Positions 11,716-25,699 of a stretch of DNA of 64,000 nt are shown one piece after another. Position 1 is the first letter of the stretch, and each line of letters opens with the position of its first letter. The translations under genes were made by a program, and so were the position numbers. The stretch spans positions 565,501 through 629,500 of the forward strand of contig NC_135245.1 of the NCBI RefSeq assembly GCF_947623445.1. Reading direction: 5' to 3'. This stretch comes from Clavelina lepadiformis. Its lineage: Eukaryota; Chordata; Ascidiacea; Aplousobranchia; Clavelinidae. A model generated the notes under the pieces. That model saw only the letters and a program-made list of their open reading frames with translations. It searched no databases and was not told the DNA's origin.

Positions 11716-14700
11716 CTACCACCTCGATCCTCGATTTCTTTGTGAAGGCATCCTTGGACGTGGACCACCAAACCGTGGTCGTGGTCCGCGTGGAAGCCGC
11801 TGTGGTTGTGAATCTTGCCAAAGTCTTGATCCGTGCTCTGAAAATCGAAGTGGAGGTGGTAGGTCGTCAAACGGAGCTCTTTGCGGACGCAGTGGCATCC
11901 TCTGCTGCCCCCCGCGCGAGGCCAGGAGGATCCCTTGCAAGAGCTGAAGGTCTCTTTCTTTTGCTCTCATGTCCGGGATCGGATCATCAGGAAACTCATC
12001 CGAGTGCCTTCTCCTGTCCGGTTGGCTCAATCTCGGCCTCTTTGGGAAGTCGCGGCCTTCTTGACTCATCCGGCTTCTCAGTCCATCTATGGTTCCTTGT
12101 GGTCGCATGTCACTGTTAGGAGTGCGAGGTCTGAAACGTTGTCCTACACCGAATGGTTCATTCCGGCCACCACGTGGGCGACCATCATCATGTCGAGGAG
12201 ACTTCCTGTTTGAATCTCTCTTCTCCGACGAGGAATTTGATGGTCTTGGCATTGGAGGAGGAAGATGAGGAATGTAAGTCTTCTCATCTCGGCCTCCCTT
12301 CCTTCCTCGAGATGACAACTTATCTCTTGAAGACTTTGGCGGATCTTTTCCATCCACGGTTCCAACTAAATTGCCGAATTTATCGTACATAGAGTGCACC
12401 TTCTGCCCTTTAGCATCAGCGATTTCATCCAACTTTGCTCGTTTTGATGATCTCAAAGACATCTGGTCATCTGCTTTCGACTTACTGGGTCCACCAGGCA
12501 TAGGGGGTGCCTGTGGCATCGAGCTGCCAGCGTTTAGTGGCTTCTGCACAGTGGCCGATCGAGGTGGGGGCTTGAAATTTTCTGGAGGGGGCCCTTGGGG
12601 GCAGATTCCATCTTTAAAATGATCGGGTGGAAGAACGCCACCAGAAGGAGAACCAGGTAATCCCGGGTCAGTAGAATCCGGTTCAGGCGATTCACTTAGA
12701 AGGTTTAGTGGTGGCTTCTTCTCAGTTTGATCTACATCATCGGAAACTTCATTCCCTGCTTCTTCGCAAACTGTGTCTTCAACAATAGCAGTCGGTTGCT
12801 TTTGAGTCTCCTCCTGCACCTGCTCTTCCACTTCTTCTGTTGCTTTCTGCGATTCTTCATCGTCGTTTATTCGCTCCAACGTCTCGTCTTTCTTTTGTTC
12901 AGATGCAGTTAGTTCTTCTATATTTGCAACATTGGCTTCCGCCGGTTCCTTGATTGAGATACTTTTATTTTCGATTTCTTCGTATTCAATGATCGTCTCT
13001 TCTTCTATGACTTCATCAGCGGCTCTTTGTTCAACAGCTGGAAGAGTAATTTCTGGTTTTGCTGAGTTCTTTTCATCACTACTGCTCGAAGATGCCCGAC
13101 ACAGATCGTCTCCATAGACCTTAGGCAGCAAACTTAATGCATTATCTTCAGGCACCGAAGACTTGCCCAATAAATCTTCAGTATCCAGAGATGTGGGATC
13201 AGTGCTAGAAACTTCCATCATCGCTTCAGAAGGTTGGAAAAAGGTCGCATATGTGTCATCAGCAGTGAAGTCAAAGTTAACTGGGGGAAAGTTCATGAGA
13301 GAGGCAAGGTTCTCGTCATTTGAGCCGGACTGCAAGAGATTGATCTTGTCGGCTCCAGGCTTTAAAACGTCTCTTCCTGCAGTGACTGACTGCTCATCAT
13401 CAGGAGTTGTATCTTCCGGATGTTTGACATCACTGTCTTTGTCAAGTACAACACCAAGTTGATCGGTGGCAAGAGATTTGGAGTCAGGTTGGTGATGAAG
13501 TTCATCTCCGACATCTTTGAGTGGAGGCAACACATCTTGTGTCATCTCAGACGCTTTAAATTGTGTGGTCTCACCAACCACATCTTGTGCAGGCGCAGGC
13601 TTCTTGCTGCTTCTGTCACCATTTGATTTTTGATTTTTTGTTTTATTTGAAGCTTCTGTGGCCATCTTGTTGTCTTCCTTATTTAAATATGCTTCAACGT
13701 GCAGTGGGTCACTCATAACTGGGAAAGTGTCTGCTTTGCTGGTGACTGTCAGGGAAGTAGCAGGTTTGGAAACATCCTGTGGTTTAGCTGTTTCGTTGCT
13801 GGTGTCACTATCGTGCATGGAAGAAACATTGCTTGCAGCAACATCTTTTAACACAGGTGGTTTGATGCTAAAAACTGGTGGCGGTATATCTTGTTCTGTG
13901 GCACTAGTGAAGCCATGGCGCTTCGCAACGTTGCCAGTTGCAAGCGAGGAAAATCTGTCTTCTTCTTGTGGTTTCTTTAGAGCTGCATCTTCCTTTGAAC
14001 TCGACCAATCCCTGTCTCTTGAAATTATGTTTTGAGTAGCTGGTGGCACAGGTTTGCCACTCTCATGTGAAGGTGGAGCTTTTGTACTGTGTGGACCTGA
14101 AACTTTATCGCTAGGTGTGGATGTCAAGGGAAGCTTTCTTTGGTTCCTGGAGTCTGGTGTTTGTATCTTACGATCATTCCTGTTTAAATTCTGCTGCCAG
14201 TCAACACTGTGTGAAGCAGGTGGACTAGAATCAACACCAAAAGGCATTCTTTGTCGGAAGCCAATCGAACTACCAGGAGAATTGACAGATGGTTTCTTTT
14301 GTGGGTCCACTGGAGCTCTGGGTCTGAAACCACCATCGAGACCAACTGGACCAGATGTTGGTGGCCGAGGACCATGCAGGCTGCCCATGGGCATTCTGAG
14401 TCTGAAACCACGCGGTCCATTCTGATCCATTTTTGGCATCCTTGGACGGAAGTTGTCTGGGTCGTTAAAATTCATCCGGGAACCAGATTGGGAATCTGGT
14501 TGCATTCTGTGTCGAAATCCACCAGAGTTAGCGCCTGGTTTTCGTGGACCAGATAGTCTATCGATTGCCATTCTTGGCCTGAAATCCTGATTAGGTTTTT
14601 GTCCCCGAAACGGAGGTTCCATTGCACCAGGAGCCCGGGGTCGGAAACCAATTGGACTTCCTTTTGGTCCCGGTGCTCTATTTCGTTCTATTCGAATCCT

Positions 14701-17700
14701 TGGTCGGAAATCTCCCTGCATGTTGGGGCCACCTTGTGGACCTGGAGGTCTGAATCGGTTCCTCATCGGCATTCGTGGGCCACCAGGCATGTTTGGTCTG
14801 AAGTTGCCGGGATGGTTTGGTCTGGTTGAGCTCTGCCAATTTTCTCGATCGTTGATGGGCTTTGGACCCCTTGGTCTCTGCGACTGGTTGAAAGGCATCC
14901 TGGAGTTAAAGCTTCTTTTGTTTGGGCCTGGCGTTGGTTTATTATTTGGTTCTGGTTCCACTACATTACCATAAATGTCATAAGTGGTTGGTCTCTTTTT
15001 CGGTGGACCGTCAAACTTGCTTTGGTTGTATGGTTGTCCCCAGCTCTTATCATTGTCATAACCACTATCTTCAAACTCATTCCATTGCTGGTCGTCATCA
15101 TAGTTATCTTGGTCGTTGTTCCAGTTTTCACCACCTTCTTCACCATACTCCTCTTGCTCCTGGGCACCTGACCATGGTCCTTGCTGGTTGGGACCGCCTT
15201 GCTCATTTTCGTTACCACCCCACTGACTCTGGTTAGCACCAGAATAACCATCACCACCACCACCACCATCTTCCCATGAAGCTTGCTGCCCACTATTCTG
15301 TTCCCATGGTTTCCCACTTTCGTTCATGTGGTCACCATCTGGACCCCATGGCCCATGCAGGCTGTTATTTGGTCCAAAAGATTCAGATTGGTTGTTGACT
15401 GGTCCCGGCGGCGCTGGCTGGTTGTTAACTGGAGCCCATGGACCAGCTTTGTTTTTTGGTCCCCATGGCCGTTGCTGGTTGTTTGAAAGGGGATCACGTG
15501 GTCGTTGCTGGTTGCCATGGGGTCCTCGTGGACCCTGTTGTTTATTTCTGGGGCCCCAAGGACGCATTTGGTTGTTGGATGGCCCCCATTGACCAGCCTG
15601 ACTGGTTCCTGGTCTCCAAAGCCTCTGCTGGTTGAGAGGAGCTGGTGGTCGTTGTTGGTTATTATTGGGCCCAGGTGGTTGCTGCTGGTTAACGCCGGAT
15701 CCCAAAGGGCCTTGCATACGTGGTCCCCATGATTCTTGGTGATTGCCAGGTCCTTTCTGGTTGTTACCAGATGACCAGCCTTGCTGTTGATTACTTCCTG
15801 GGCCCCATGACATTTGCTGGTTGTTAGCTGGTGGTCCTTGCGGAGGGTTGTTTGCTGCCCAGTTGCCTTGCTGGTTACCTGTTGGTCCTTGTAGATTCTT
15901 GGCTGGTCCTTGAATTCCTTGCTGACTGGTAACTGGTGCTTGACTTCCTTGCGGGTTCTTCTTTGCGGGTCCACTTTCTTGTATCTTTGCTGGGCCAGAA
16001 GTTCCTTGCTGGTTATTCGAAGAACCTTGTTGCTTTACAGGTGGTCCTGTTGGTTTCTGTTGATTGCCGGTTGGCCCTGGTGTTCCTTGTTGATTAGTAT
16101 TTGTTGTTAATGGTCTTTTTTGGTTAGAATTTGGCGCTTGTGGTCTCTGTTGCGGTCCTTGTTGCATGTTGCCTGGTCCCCAGGGACCCATTTGGTTCAG
16201 TCCCGGTCCCCATGGTCCAGGCTGGTTTGGCCCTGGTCCCCATTGTCTCGGTTGGTTGGGTCCAGGTGCCCATGGGCCTTGTTGATGATTACCGAGATTA
16301 GGCTGATTTGGCATTGAAGACTGGTTAAAGTTTGGTGTTGGTGGGTTGAAGCCATAACCAGGCATGTTTGGTGCCACTTGGCCTTGGTTCACGAACCCAG
16401 GCTGACCGTACTGCATGTTGTTGGCTCCCTGAAAGAAGTTGCTCTGTTGACTTAAGTTATTCTGAGCTGTGGTTGCAGAGTTCTTGGGTTGCGCTGGTGA
16501 TTTAGTGGGCAACTGCTGGGATGAGCTGGAAGCTTGGCTGCCGTCAGCAATCACCTTCTTGATTTTTTTTAGGTTTTCATTCAAACTATTCACGTTCGCA
16601 TCATTTTGCATTTTTTGAGTCATCAACTGTTGCTGCCATGTCTCCCACTGCACAAGAGTTATGAGCAATTTACAAAGTGCAACAGACGTGTTATAAAATG
16701 TAAAACATCAATCTCTTTATACAATAACTATGACATCATACAATAAAGTACACATTAGGTGAACTGTCATATAAATACCTGCTTCTCGTATTGTGCAAAT
16801 TTTGCTTTGTTTGGATGATTTTTGTGTTTTTCTTTCCACTCGTCAAATTGTTTGTGCCAGTCGGTGTACTGTTTGTCAAACACCTGTTTGATCAAGATAG
16901 TCAATAATTTTATCTCTTTTGTTTTACGTAGCCCGGCACCAATTGTTGCCTGCTGTAAGCACGCAAAGTAGGATCTTATGGTGCAATGTTCTGAGTAAGA
17001 ACAGAAGGCGAAAAAAGTTTATGCGGAATGTAGAAAAGTTGAATGCTGCGAAACTTTGAGTAATAAAATGTTTGCTACCAGTAATAACGAAGGTAAAACC
17101 ACACCCTCTTACACATAGAGCTGAGGACTGAAGAAAATCGAAATCAAAACAGCCGGGAAATTGAGGAAGTAGCAGAAAAATTACTGATTGAGAACAATGC
17201 TTTAAGAATTAAATAAATTTTCTATTCTTAGACAGAACAAGCATGATTGCTCTCATCTTAATCATACAGCAGCAGACTAAGTGATGAAAAATTTTCAACT
17301 GACCTGACCCTTCTGTTTCAACTTAGACAATTGCTCTTCGTACCGAGCTAGTGCTTGATGAGGATTTTCGCCACTGGTGGCATCCCACTGCAAACATAAA
17401 TTTGCCGTCAACATTTTTTCAGTAAATCGTTTCACAGCAAAATAATAGACACTTGAGCACGTGAGCGATGATATAAACAAATTCATCTTCACTCACATTG
17501 GGGGCAACTTTTTGATCAACAAACGTAGGAAGTGTTTGACCGGATGAAGTTGAGTTTGTTTTCATTTGGTTCCCAGTGGTCACAGACGACTGCCAGCTAA
17601 ACTCACCAACTGCTGCAGATTTGCTTGTATTTGAGCTTGGATCACCAGCGGCAGATGCAAGAAGTTCTGCAAAATAAATACGAAGAAACTATGAATGCTA

Positions 17701-19252
17701 TTCCTGGCATTTCAACTTTGTATACCATTAATGCATAACTGATGACATCACTACGAAGCGAAAGATAAACCAAAGATGCTCCAACGATGTCTGAGCAGAA
17801 GACATGGCTTCACAATATAAGCATGAAAGCGAATCTGAATGATCCGTTTAAATGACGGTAAAAATTAATATATATAAGTTTGTTTTTTCAACAGATTGTG
17901 CCTTATGAAGTGGTTCGTACATAATTCCAACTATGGTAAGAGATCCATTGTAGGCAATAACTTGTGAAGAAAAATTAACGCCAATAACATCTGATCACAA
18001 ATTTTTAGCATCAAAAAACTTATGTTATAAAGTGATTTGAGAAAAGTGAACCAACCAAACAATGTTCCGTGGAATACTAGCTTGTACAAATACTTTGCAT
18101 GAAGCGCACACAACACAAATACCAGTGGCATAAACCCTTCAGTTTATTTATTACTAGAATACAGTCATGGCTCACACACTTTTCGGACTGAATAAAAAAC
18201 TTCCCCACATGAACATCAAAGTTATCGTGTTGCAACTAACCTTGCTTCGTGTGCTGCCAACACTCCTTCTGCTGGCTTGCTTTCAGCCCAAGGAACCAAT
18301 TGGCACAGACCAGTCGTTTCAGTTCCTCAACAAGACTACCTTGTCCTTTGACTTCCTCCATTTCAGCGTGCCACCACTATTAATCAAGCACAATAAAAGC
18401 ATTAGCCAGTCGCCAGACTCCCTTCGCCTCTTGCGTAACAAGAAGCCGGTTTAAGCAAAATTCATAATTAACCCAGTGACTGTCAAAGCCTGAATAGATA
18501 ATACCGTAATCACGTCCCATGCATGGCATCATTGAAAACACAAGAAAACTTATGGTTTTAACCTTACTGGCAAGACAATAAACACAAGATAACTTGTGGT
18601 TGGCAGCGAGTGCCAAACTTTCAATCACAAGCTATCTCGTTGTTGGCAGTCAACGTGTTAATCATAACTTTCCATTTTTGAAACTCAGGGCTATTTACCT
18701 CTCCAGATGAATCTCCAGTTTTTGACACTTTACTTTCATCCTTTGGGGGGAGCGGGGGTTGTTTGGGTAGACCCGGGGGTTCTTTTGGTGGGGGAGGGTC
18801 GCTAGGCTCAGGGGGATGGTTTGCTGGTTGCTTGGCTGAACCAGTGTTGCCACCCTGCTGTTTGCCTTGCTGTTGTGTCATCATCTAACAAGAAATGATC
18901 ATAAGATAATGGTTTTCAGAGTTTTTTGGGAAAGTTCCATCAATCAGGTTAATGGTTTTTGGTTGGAAATTACCGTAATTACAAGGTGGAACCACCTCAG
19001 TATAAGTGCACCCACCTGTGATTGGTTGTTCATGTTGTACTGACCCATCATCTGCTGAGGGTACATGTACTGCTGTTGGTAGTCTGGGTACATCATTTGT
19101 CCTGGACCCATTGGACCACCAGGTCCCATGCCGTACGGCCCCATCATGGGATTCCCCATTCCTTGGGGTCCTTGGGAGTTTGGCCACATCATCTGGGGGT
19201 AGTTGTTTCCGGGGAATCCCTGAGGCCCCATTGTATTCCATGAAGGCATCAT
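11716..19252 (-). CDS. YLPM1-like paralog, gene B, with a 4.9-kb low-complexity last exon
   Basis: Seven inferred exons: 19016-19252, 18699-18884, 18241-18376, 17497-17666, 17304-17387, 16779-16883 and 11716-16647. The first six match gene A one for one: exons 5 and 6 are the same length (84 and 105 bp), intron phases agree, and YPQQMMGQYNMNNQSQ, WWHAEMEEVKG, WDATSGENPH and QFDEWKEKHKNHP correspond. The last exon encodes about 1,640 residues. These begin with WETWQQQL and a long Asn/Gln/Gly/Pro repeat (about 15300-16300), followed by an acidic patch and TTYDIYGNV. Then come about ten R/F-R-P-R-M type repeats, a Glu-rich central part with a basic MYDKFGNLVGT segment, and an RGG/RPR tail ending GSRW. 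No enzymatic domain is seen. Probably an intrinsically disordered nuclear RNA-associated protein; a tandem duplicate of gene A that diverged in its 3' half. The start is set by tandem ATGs at 19252 matching the gene A start context. Confidence 0.75.
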
Positions 19253-22200
19253 TTTGCTTGATCAGTTTATAGCGAACCGATTAGAACATTTTACTTAAGT
19301 TCTGTAAAGATTGCAAGTTGGTATTAATGGGGAGCAGAGGATTTTAGCAAAACAAATTTCAGCATGAAAGGCGGTTTATAACAAATGCTAGAGTTCAGTG
19401 ACAGAAAATGATGTTAAAAATAAATTGTGATGGTCTAAAACCCATGGGTTGATAAAACTGCCAAGCAACCAACATGGAGATTCTTCAATGAAGTCTGTTA
19501 CTTTAGCGGAGAAACTTTGCATGCAGATACAAAGCTGTTTGCAAGCCAAAACACTTCCTCATTATATGCAAGATATCACACTAAAAATAGCAAAAATATC
19601 GCTGATATATTTTTTATAAATTGGATGTTTTTTATCCTGCATCATAGGAAACATCGTGAGTTTGGTAACACATGATGCTCCTAAACATCTGCAAAAATTA
19701 TGGTTCTATGTCAATTCAACCCAAGCGGTAGCAGTAGGGATAAATTGACTGGCCACCAAAAATTTTTACACATCAGGAACCTTTGAACGCCAATTGATAA
19801 TAAATGGGTTGTGAAAACATAATAACATTAGGTGTTTTCCCTGTTATGAGATCTAAATGTCAAGTTTGGAAAAAACTTTGTAACTGATTACATTGAGTGT
19901 GAGCTACAATGTTTAATAATTTCAGTAAAAGCATCCTACAGTTCCTTTAATGCTAAAAATAGCATTTATTTATGCCGCTGACATGACAACACCAATTGGA
20001 AATGCGGATATTAATGAATGGCCTCTTTTTGCATTACATGGGACTTGAACATAATTACAAGACTATAGCCTATAAGTTAAAAACCAGCAACAATCAAAGC
20101 TCTCCATGAGGGTAACTTGGCAGAAAACCTTCAGTGATTTTACACAAACAACATTTCCATGATTTGTTAATCTTTATGAAAAATTCTCCACAAAAATTGC
20201 AACAAAACATTTTTAAAAAATGAAGAAAGTGCCAATAATGAGGACAATAATGAACATGATAAAGTCTATTTTATGTTATAGACATAAAGTGAAGTGTAGG
20301 TGCATATCTGAATCTCACTTCATAACTTCCCATAAAACCCAAGGTGTATATGCTACCAAGCAATCATTGTGTGAAAAGCACAAGTTTTAACCATAGTAAG
20401 TCTTAATACATAGCTTTCAAAGTCTTTAACCCATAAAACAGCAATTACTGAGTAAGTTTTGCATTTAAAAGGTGCGATATGCATTTCATGCCTGTGAAGG
20501 TTTGGTATCCACAGATACTCTTCTCCATTAACTACTCTCCACTACTTAGAGCAGAGTTCTGCAAATTTCAACTGCACTCAACCACTAAAAACTTGGGAGT
20601 TTCACCACAAATACGCATCTTTTCTTCGTATGATTGCTAACTCTAATAGATAAACATCAAGGCTCAGGTTGGTTTGTGCAAACATCCTCGAAATAATTGT
20701 TAGCAAAATTGCCTTCACGGCACAATGCTAGATCATCGTTCCAATAAATAAACTTCTGCGTCTTTTGCTCCCAAACGTTTCATGGCTGCGAAGAAGAGCT
20801 GCAAAGAAGAGCTGCAGGATGATTTTCTTCTTAAGATTCTTTAAGGACAAACGGAAACTGATATCTGATGTTTCTTGGGACATCTCAGGCAGAGAAGTCC
20901 ACTTTCACACCTAAGTAGAATTGATGCCAAATTTGTTAGAAAATGAATTAAACTGACTTATCTGTAAAATGTCGATGAAATTTGAGCCAAAGCCTTATTA
21001 TAAACAACTTATCAGCTGCCACAGACGGTGGGTGCACTTGGTCAAAAAGATAATTGAAATTTTATCACGTGCATTGCCAGGGAGTTATCAAAATTCACAA
21101 ACTTAGGTGTTTACTTTGTTACAAACGACAGTCACTGCTTTACGAGGGCCCCACTTTGACCGGTATGCTGCAGGCAGGCTTACCTCATATGCAGTTGCGA
21201 GGAGAACTTTAAACCAATCGTTGAATGCACGGCCCCTTCGGTTAATCTGCTTACACAGTACACAAGTCTTTTGCCAACTTTTTCATGAAAAGTTGGGATT
21301 TTTGTTGAATGCAAACAATTCAACTTGATTGGGGAATAGCTGTAAGACCCAGAGTGCTTCTGATTATGGTAATTAAAGCCCCAGCATTGGGACAACAGTT
21401 TATTCATTCTGATGAAACAATGAAAAAGTTTATCTTGAAACAAGCAAAATGCTTAAATACAAATGTATGCTAACATCTTCGAAAAAACTATCATTTTTCA
21501 CAATATTTCCATTCATGTTCGAAGGATAAACAGTTTTCAACAGAACTTAAAAGGCGTAACAAACAAATTATATGTACATAATATTTGCAGAGTAGTTTAA
21601 ACGTTACTGAATTCTCAACTGGAAGGTTTTTTTCTTGTTATTAAATTGAAATCATACTAAAAAAATCTTTAATGCTTCCGCCATGGTGAAAGGCATATAG
21701 TTTGGAAAAAAAGAGACTTTAAAGCTTAAAGTTACCTGCTAAGAAAACTTATCGTGAATTCTCGAGTATAAGTTGCAGCCTACTTTTGATGAAAAAAAAT
21801 TGGACAAAAAAGCATGTGGACAAAATATTTGATACAATACTCCTTTCAACAGCAATGAATGGAACGACTTCAGTCGTATTCGAAAAACATCCAGCATTCA
21901 TATAGTTTCACTTTATGTGAATAAGGTTTTTTTAAACATGGCATTAAATTGTTGTTAAGGCAGAATTGGAGGAAAACTTGTGACTGTGCATGGCTTCAAA
22001 AGGAAACCACAAAAGATAAGACGCAACTTATACTCGGAACTTTACAACCATATACATACCAATATCGATGTCACTAGAGCATCCACATTTCAAACTGCTA
22101 CATCCTAAAGCTAAGATTCCTAAAATATCATTCGGAAGTGAATAAAAAAGTTTAATGTGAAAAAAACCTTCCAAATGAGAACAATATTTCCAAAGCAAAC

Positions 22201-25200
22201 TGGTGACTGATATTTAGAAAACTACTACATTGTAATCAACAGTTGAAGCAAACAAAGAAAAATAAACTGGTGCTTGGTTCAGGGGGCCTAAGATCAACAT
22301 GGTCTTGTTCTTAACCCGATCATGTGACTTAGGTCGCCATTTTTATATCATTATTTCCTTTACCATGTAAAAGAGTTGTGCCCAGCTTAACAGCCCTATT
22401 TAAAAGCATTTCAAATTTTTGCTGCTGGTTTGTACATTTCTCCTCTCCCTAAGGAGTCTCCTTATCACTTGTCTTGTTAAATATCTTATCACTTGTCATC
22501 CTGCTTAAGTCTTGCTGTTTACTGTTTTAATTGTATGGTTTTTCTCTTATCTTTTGTGACATGCATTTTTGTACCTGTCTCATTCACCGCCCTTGTTTGA
22601 GCAGGACGCCACTACTTAGTATATTTGGAATATAGTATATTTTATTTACAGTTTTATTTTCATTGATTTATCAATTTTAGTTTTTATAAATTTTAGTTAT
22701 GATCATGTTTTTATGTTATTTTATTTATTTTGACAAACCGATGATGTCTATAGCTGAATAGGTAAAATATATATTTTTTTAGATCGAGCAAAGCAACCCT
22801 TTTTTCACTTCTTATGTGTAGCTTACAGTGAGGTTGGTTGATCCGGCGGTTGTTTATTTCTATACTGACTGCTGTTTGAAGCGCTGATGCAAGGTTGCTA
22901 TAAACACTTCGTACTTATCTATGATGATTTTTCCTGAAACGACTCTGCTATACAATGTCAATGGCATTTTCTATGTCGGTGCCCTTCTCCCGCGATATTA
23001 CACGTCAACTGTAACCCACTTTTCCCAAGCTTAAACTTTTTGAAAGTAGCTGCTAGTGCTACACTTTTGCTGCCGGGAGCATAATTGCATCAAAATTTTG
23101 AAAGTAACTTTGTTTGATCAGTGAAGATGAGTTGAAAAAATTTTCCCTGCCCAGTCAAAAAAGCGATATTCCAGAACGAACAACATTTCCATTTTTCGTC
23201 AAAATAATTACTTAATAGCGTAGACACGTGTACTGATGGTTTGTCATTTTAAGTCCCAAGCAGTTGAAGTGAATGTAAAAAGAGGAGGCAATTATGAAAA
23301 GTTGTTAAATTCCAGCCAACCAGCTACCGCCGACGGTCGATTGTACGATCTACTATTGGTGAAGATTACTCTCTCACATTTTACCACATGTACTGACTAA
23401 TCATCAATGGTGGATTTTCAGACTACAAGTAACCAATACTACAGCTTATTCGATCTTCAACTTTATTATATAACAGGTTGTTTCAAAAAATTTGATACCA
23501 TCTAGATAGAAATAAATATCACATAAGTGATATGAAACTGTTTGAAGCGGCCTATACAATTAAAAAAACAAGTGTTTGCATGTAATAACACACTTCTTGG
23601 TCTACCTGCTTCATTTCGTAATCAATATCTATGCAACATTTGAAACAAATGCGCCTTGTCTAAAGTTTCAAGTACTGTAATTCACCAGCAGTTGCTGGGT
23701 AGTGTTTCAAAGAACAATTCATTTCTTGTTTAGACAAGTATTTTTAACAAAATATGTCGTCCCAAATGATAAGAGCAGTGGAAGCTTGAAGAAAGCGACC
23801 AAATTTCTCAAAAACAACAAGACCTGGAGATAACAGAGAACTTTTTAGCAATCAATTAACCCGTGCTTTAGAATTACAACCTTCGTAACTTATTCGATTC
23901 TGAAACAGGTACGCCTTCTTAACCTGTCCACAAAATTAACCTAGTCTTTTTGACTAATTTGTGAAAAAATTACTTGTCATCTGCGCTAAAATATTAACAT
24001 TTCTATCCTTGTTATTAAAATAAATAGATTTTTCAAGAGCTAACAGTCACCATTAAGCCCTGGGAGCCACACTAAGATATAGAGTTGACTGTTATGTCGA
24101 GCTGGTGAGCATGAAGTTTACGTTAGTTATTAACAGGCGATTGGTTTGCAAGGACCGGTGATTTGAGTCTTCCCAGATTTTGACTTAATGAGTTTTCAGT
24201 GTAAATATTAATTAATGAGTTTGCCGAACTGTCAAAATTGCACATTGATGCCAAAGTAAAGCCCTCAGAAGTACGTTATATCACTAATCAACCCTGTCAA
24301 ATATTTTGTATGTGAGAGCTAATTATCTGAAAAAAATTAATTACCAATTACTTCCTGCAAACCCAAACACCAGTTTCGTTTTCCTTAAGTTGATCAACAT
24401 TGATTACAACAACACACAAAGATAACAAATCTGCATGATTAACAGAAAAAACACGAAATACAACTTTTCTAAACTATGAATAACCATAGAAACAGTAAAT
24501 AACTAACTAAATGATACCATACGCAGAATTAACAACCAAAACATAGTAGAGCATACAGGCACAGGCGTACATACCCAATAAGCATCATGAAGATTCCATG
24601 TGTTTTACTGAATCCTATCCAATACCAATGAGCCGATGCCTTAACCACGGCTGCTGCCAGATTGCCTCGTCCGATGCCATGTCATTCGCCAGAGAGGTCG
24701 AACAATGTTGTCTGTGCATCTGCTTATATAACTTGTGTAGTAACTTATAATTTTTAAACAGAATTATACCAGTGTGCCAAGTCCACAAGAATGCATTGCA
24801 TGTAAAATAACTTTGAAATTAAGTCAACAAATATATATATATATCTATAAGCGCCATGTTACCCTGCTAAGTACAGCAGACTGTATACAATGAAAATACC
24901 AAGTGTCAAATGGACATGATCTTAGAGCGATATTTATATTTATTTTAAACATGGCAATGTTAAGTATGTTAAACAATATTTGACCATGACTCAGATTATA
25001 TAAGACAACTTTGGGAATTTTGTTTACTTTTGAAAATACTATTGAATGTAGCAGAAACAGAATGAACAAGACATGTTCAACATAGCAGCGGACATCTTAT
25101 CTCTAACATAGCAGCGCACATCTTATCTCTAACATAACGATGGTAACGAATTTAAAAGCCTGCCTTGCCTTGTCTACCTCGATACTTCTGCCAAGAGTTA

Positions 25201-25246
25201 CCCACCATAACAAACAATTATTAGGTTGAATATGTTATGCTACTCA
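19253..25246. other. Long non-coding stretch, left part of gene desert
   Basis: Six kilobases of AT-rich DNA upstream of gene B. All open frames are short and lack recognisable domains. A 26-bp direct repeat unit (about 25080-25137) and a short AT run (about 24830-24844) are present. A T-rich, low-complexity stretch at about 22440-22790 may be a decayed repeat but could not be assigned. Upstream non-coding exons of gene B cannot be excluded. Confidence 0.55.
25080..25137. repeat. Short tandem repeat, period 26 bp
   Basis: Two adjacent copies of a unit starting CATAGCAGCG and ending ATCTTATCTCTAA, with one or two differences. Too short to assign a family. Confidence 0.6.
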
Positions 25247-25691
25247 TAGGGCTTTGGAGCCGGATCCCCGGATCCGTGCATTTTCAACGGAGCTGGAGCC
25301 AGTTGTTTGAAAAATAGCTCTGGAGCCGATGTATTTCATAAGATGCTATGCTACTACTATTGGCTGAATTCACATAATTTAACGGCAACCCTTCACAAAA
25401 TTAAGAATTGTTGCCTCTTTGGCGCGACCTTTTCTAACTAACTATGTTGCGGGGGATTTGACAGCAGAGCAGTCACATGTTCATAGCTGCTACCGATGGT
25501 ACTGACTACTGACTGACCCATTGAGCTAGATATTCCAAGTTGAGCTTTCATCCTTAAACCTCAGTTTTTGAAGTAATGGAGCTGGAGCAGGAGCAGTGGT
25601 ATTAATGAGCTCCGGAGCTGGAGCTAATTTTTGATAAAAGAGAGCTCCGGAGCTGGAGCAATTTAACATTTACGCCTGCTCCAAAGCCCTG
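25247..25691. mobile_element. hAT-type non-autonomous DNA transposon
   Basis: A 445-bp element whose ends are inverted copies: TAGGGCTTTGGAGC on the left and GCTCCAAAGCCCTG on the right (one mismatch, CAGGG-type tips typical of hAT). Flanks GCTACTCA (25239-25246) and GTTACTCA (25692-25699) form an 8-bp target-site duplication with one mismatch. The interior repeats GAGCTGGAGC-like motifs on both strands and has no transposase frame. Confidence 0.8.
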
Positions 25692-25699
25692 GTTACTCA

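Noticed and set aside
13163-15974. Many medium-length frames on other strands or frames across the gene B last exon
   Set aside because: They are shadows of the low-complexity coding exon; composition mirrors its repeats.
22440-22790. T-rich segment as a retroelement tail
   Set aside because: No poly-A signal, target duplication or coding trace to support any family.
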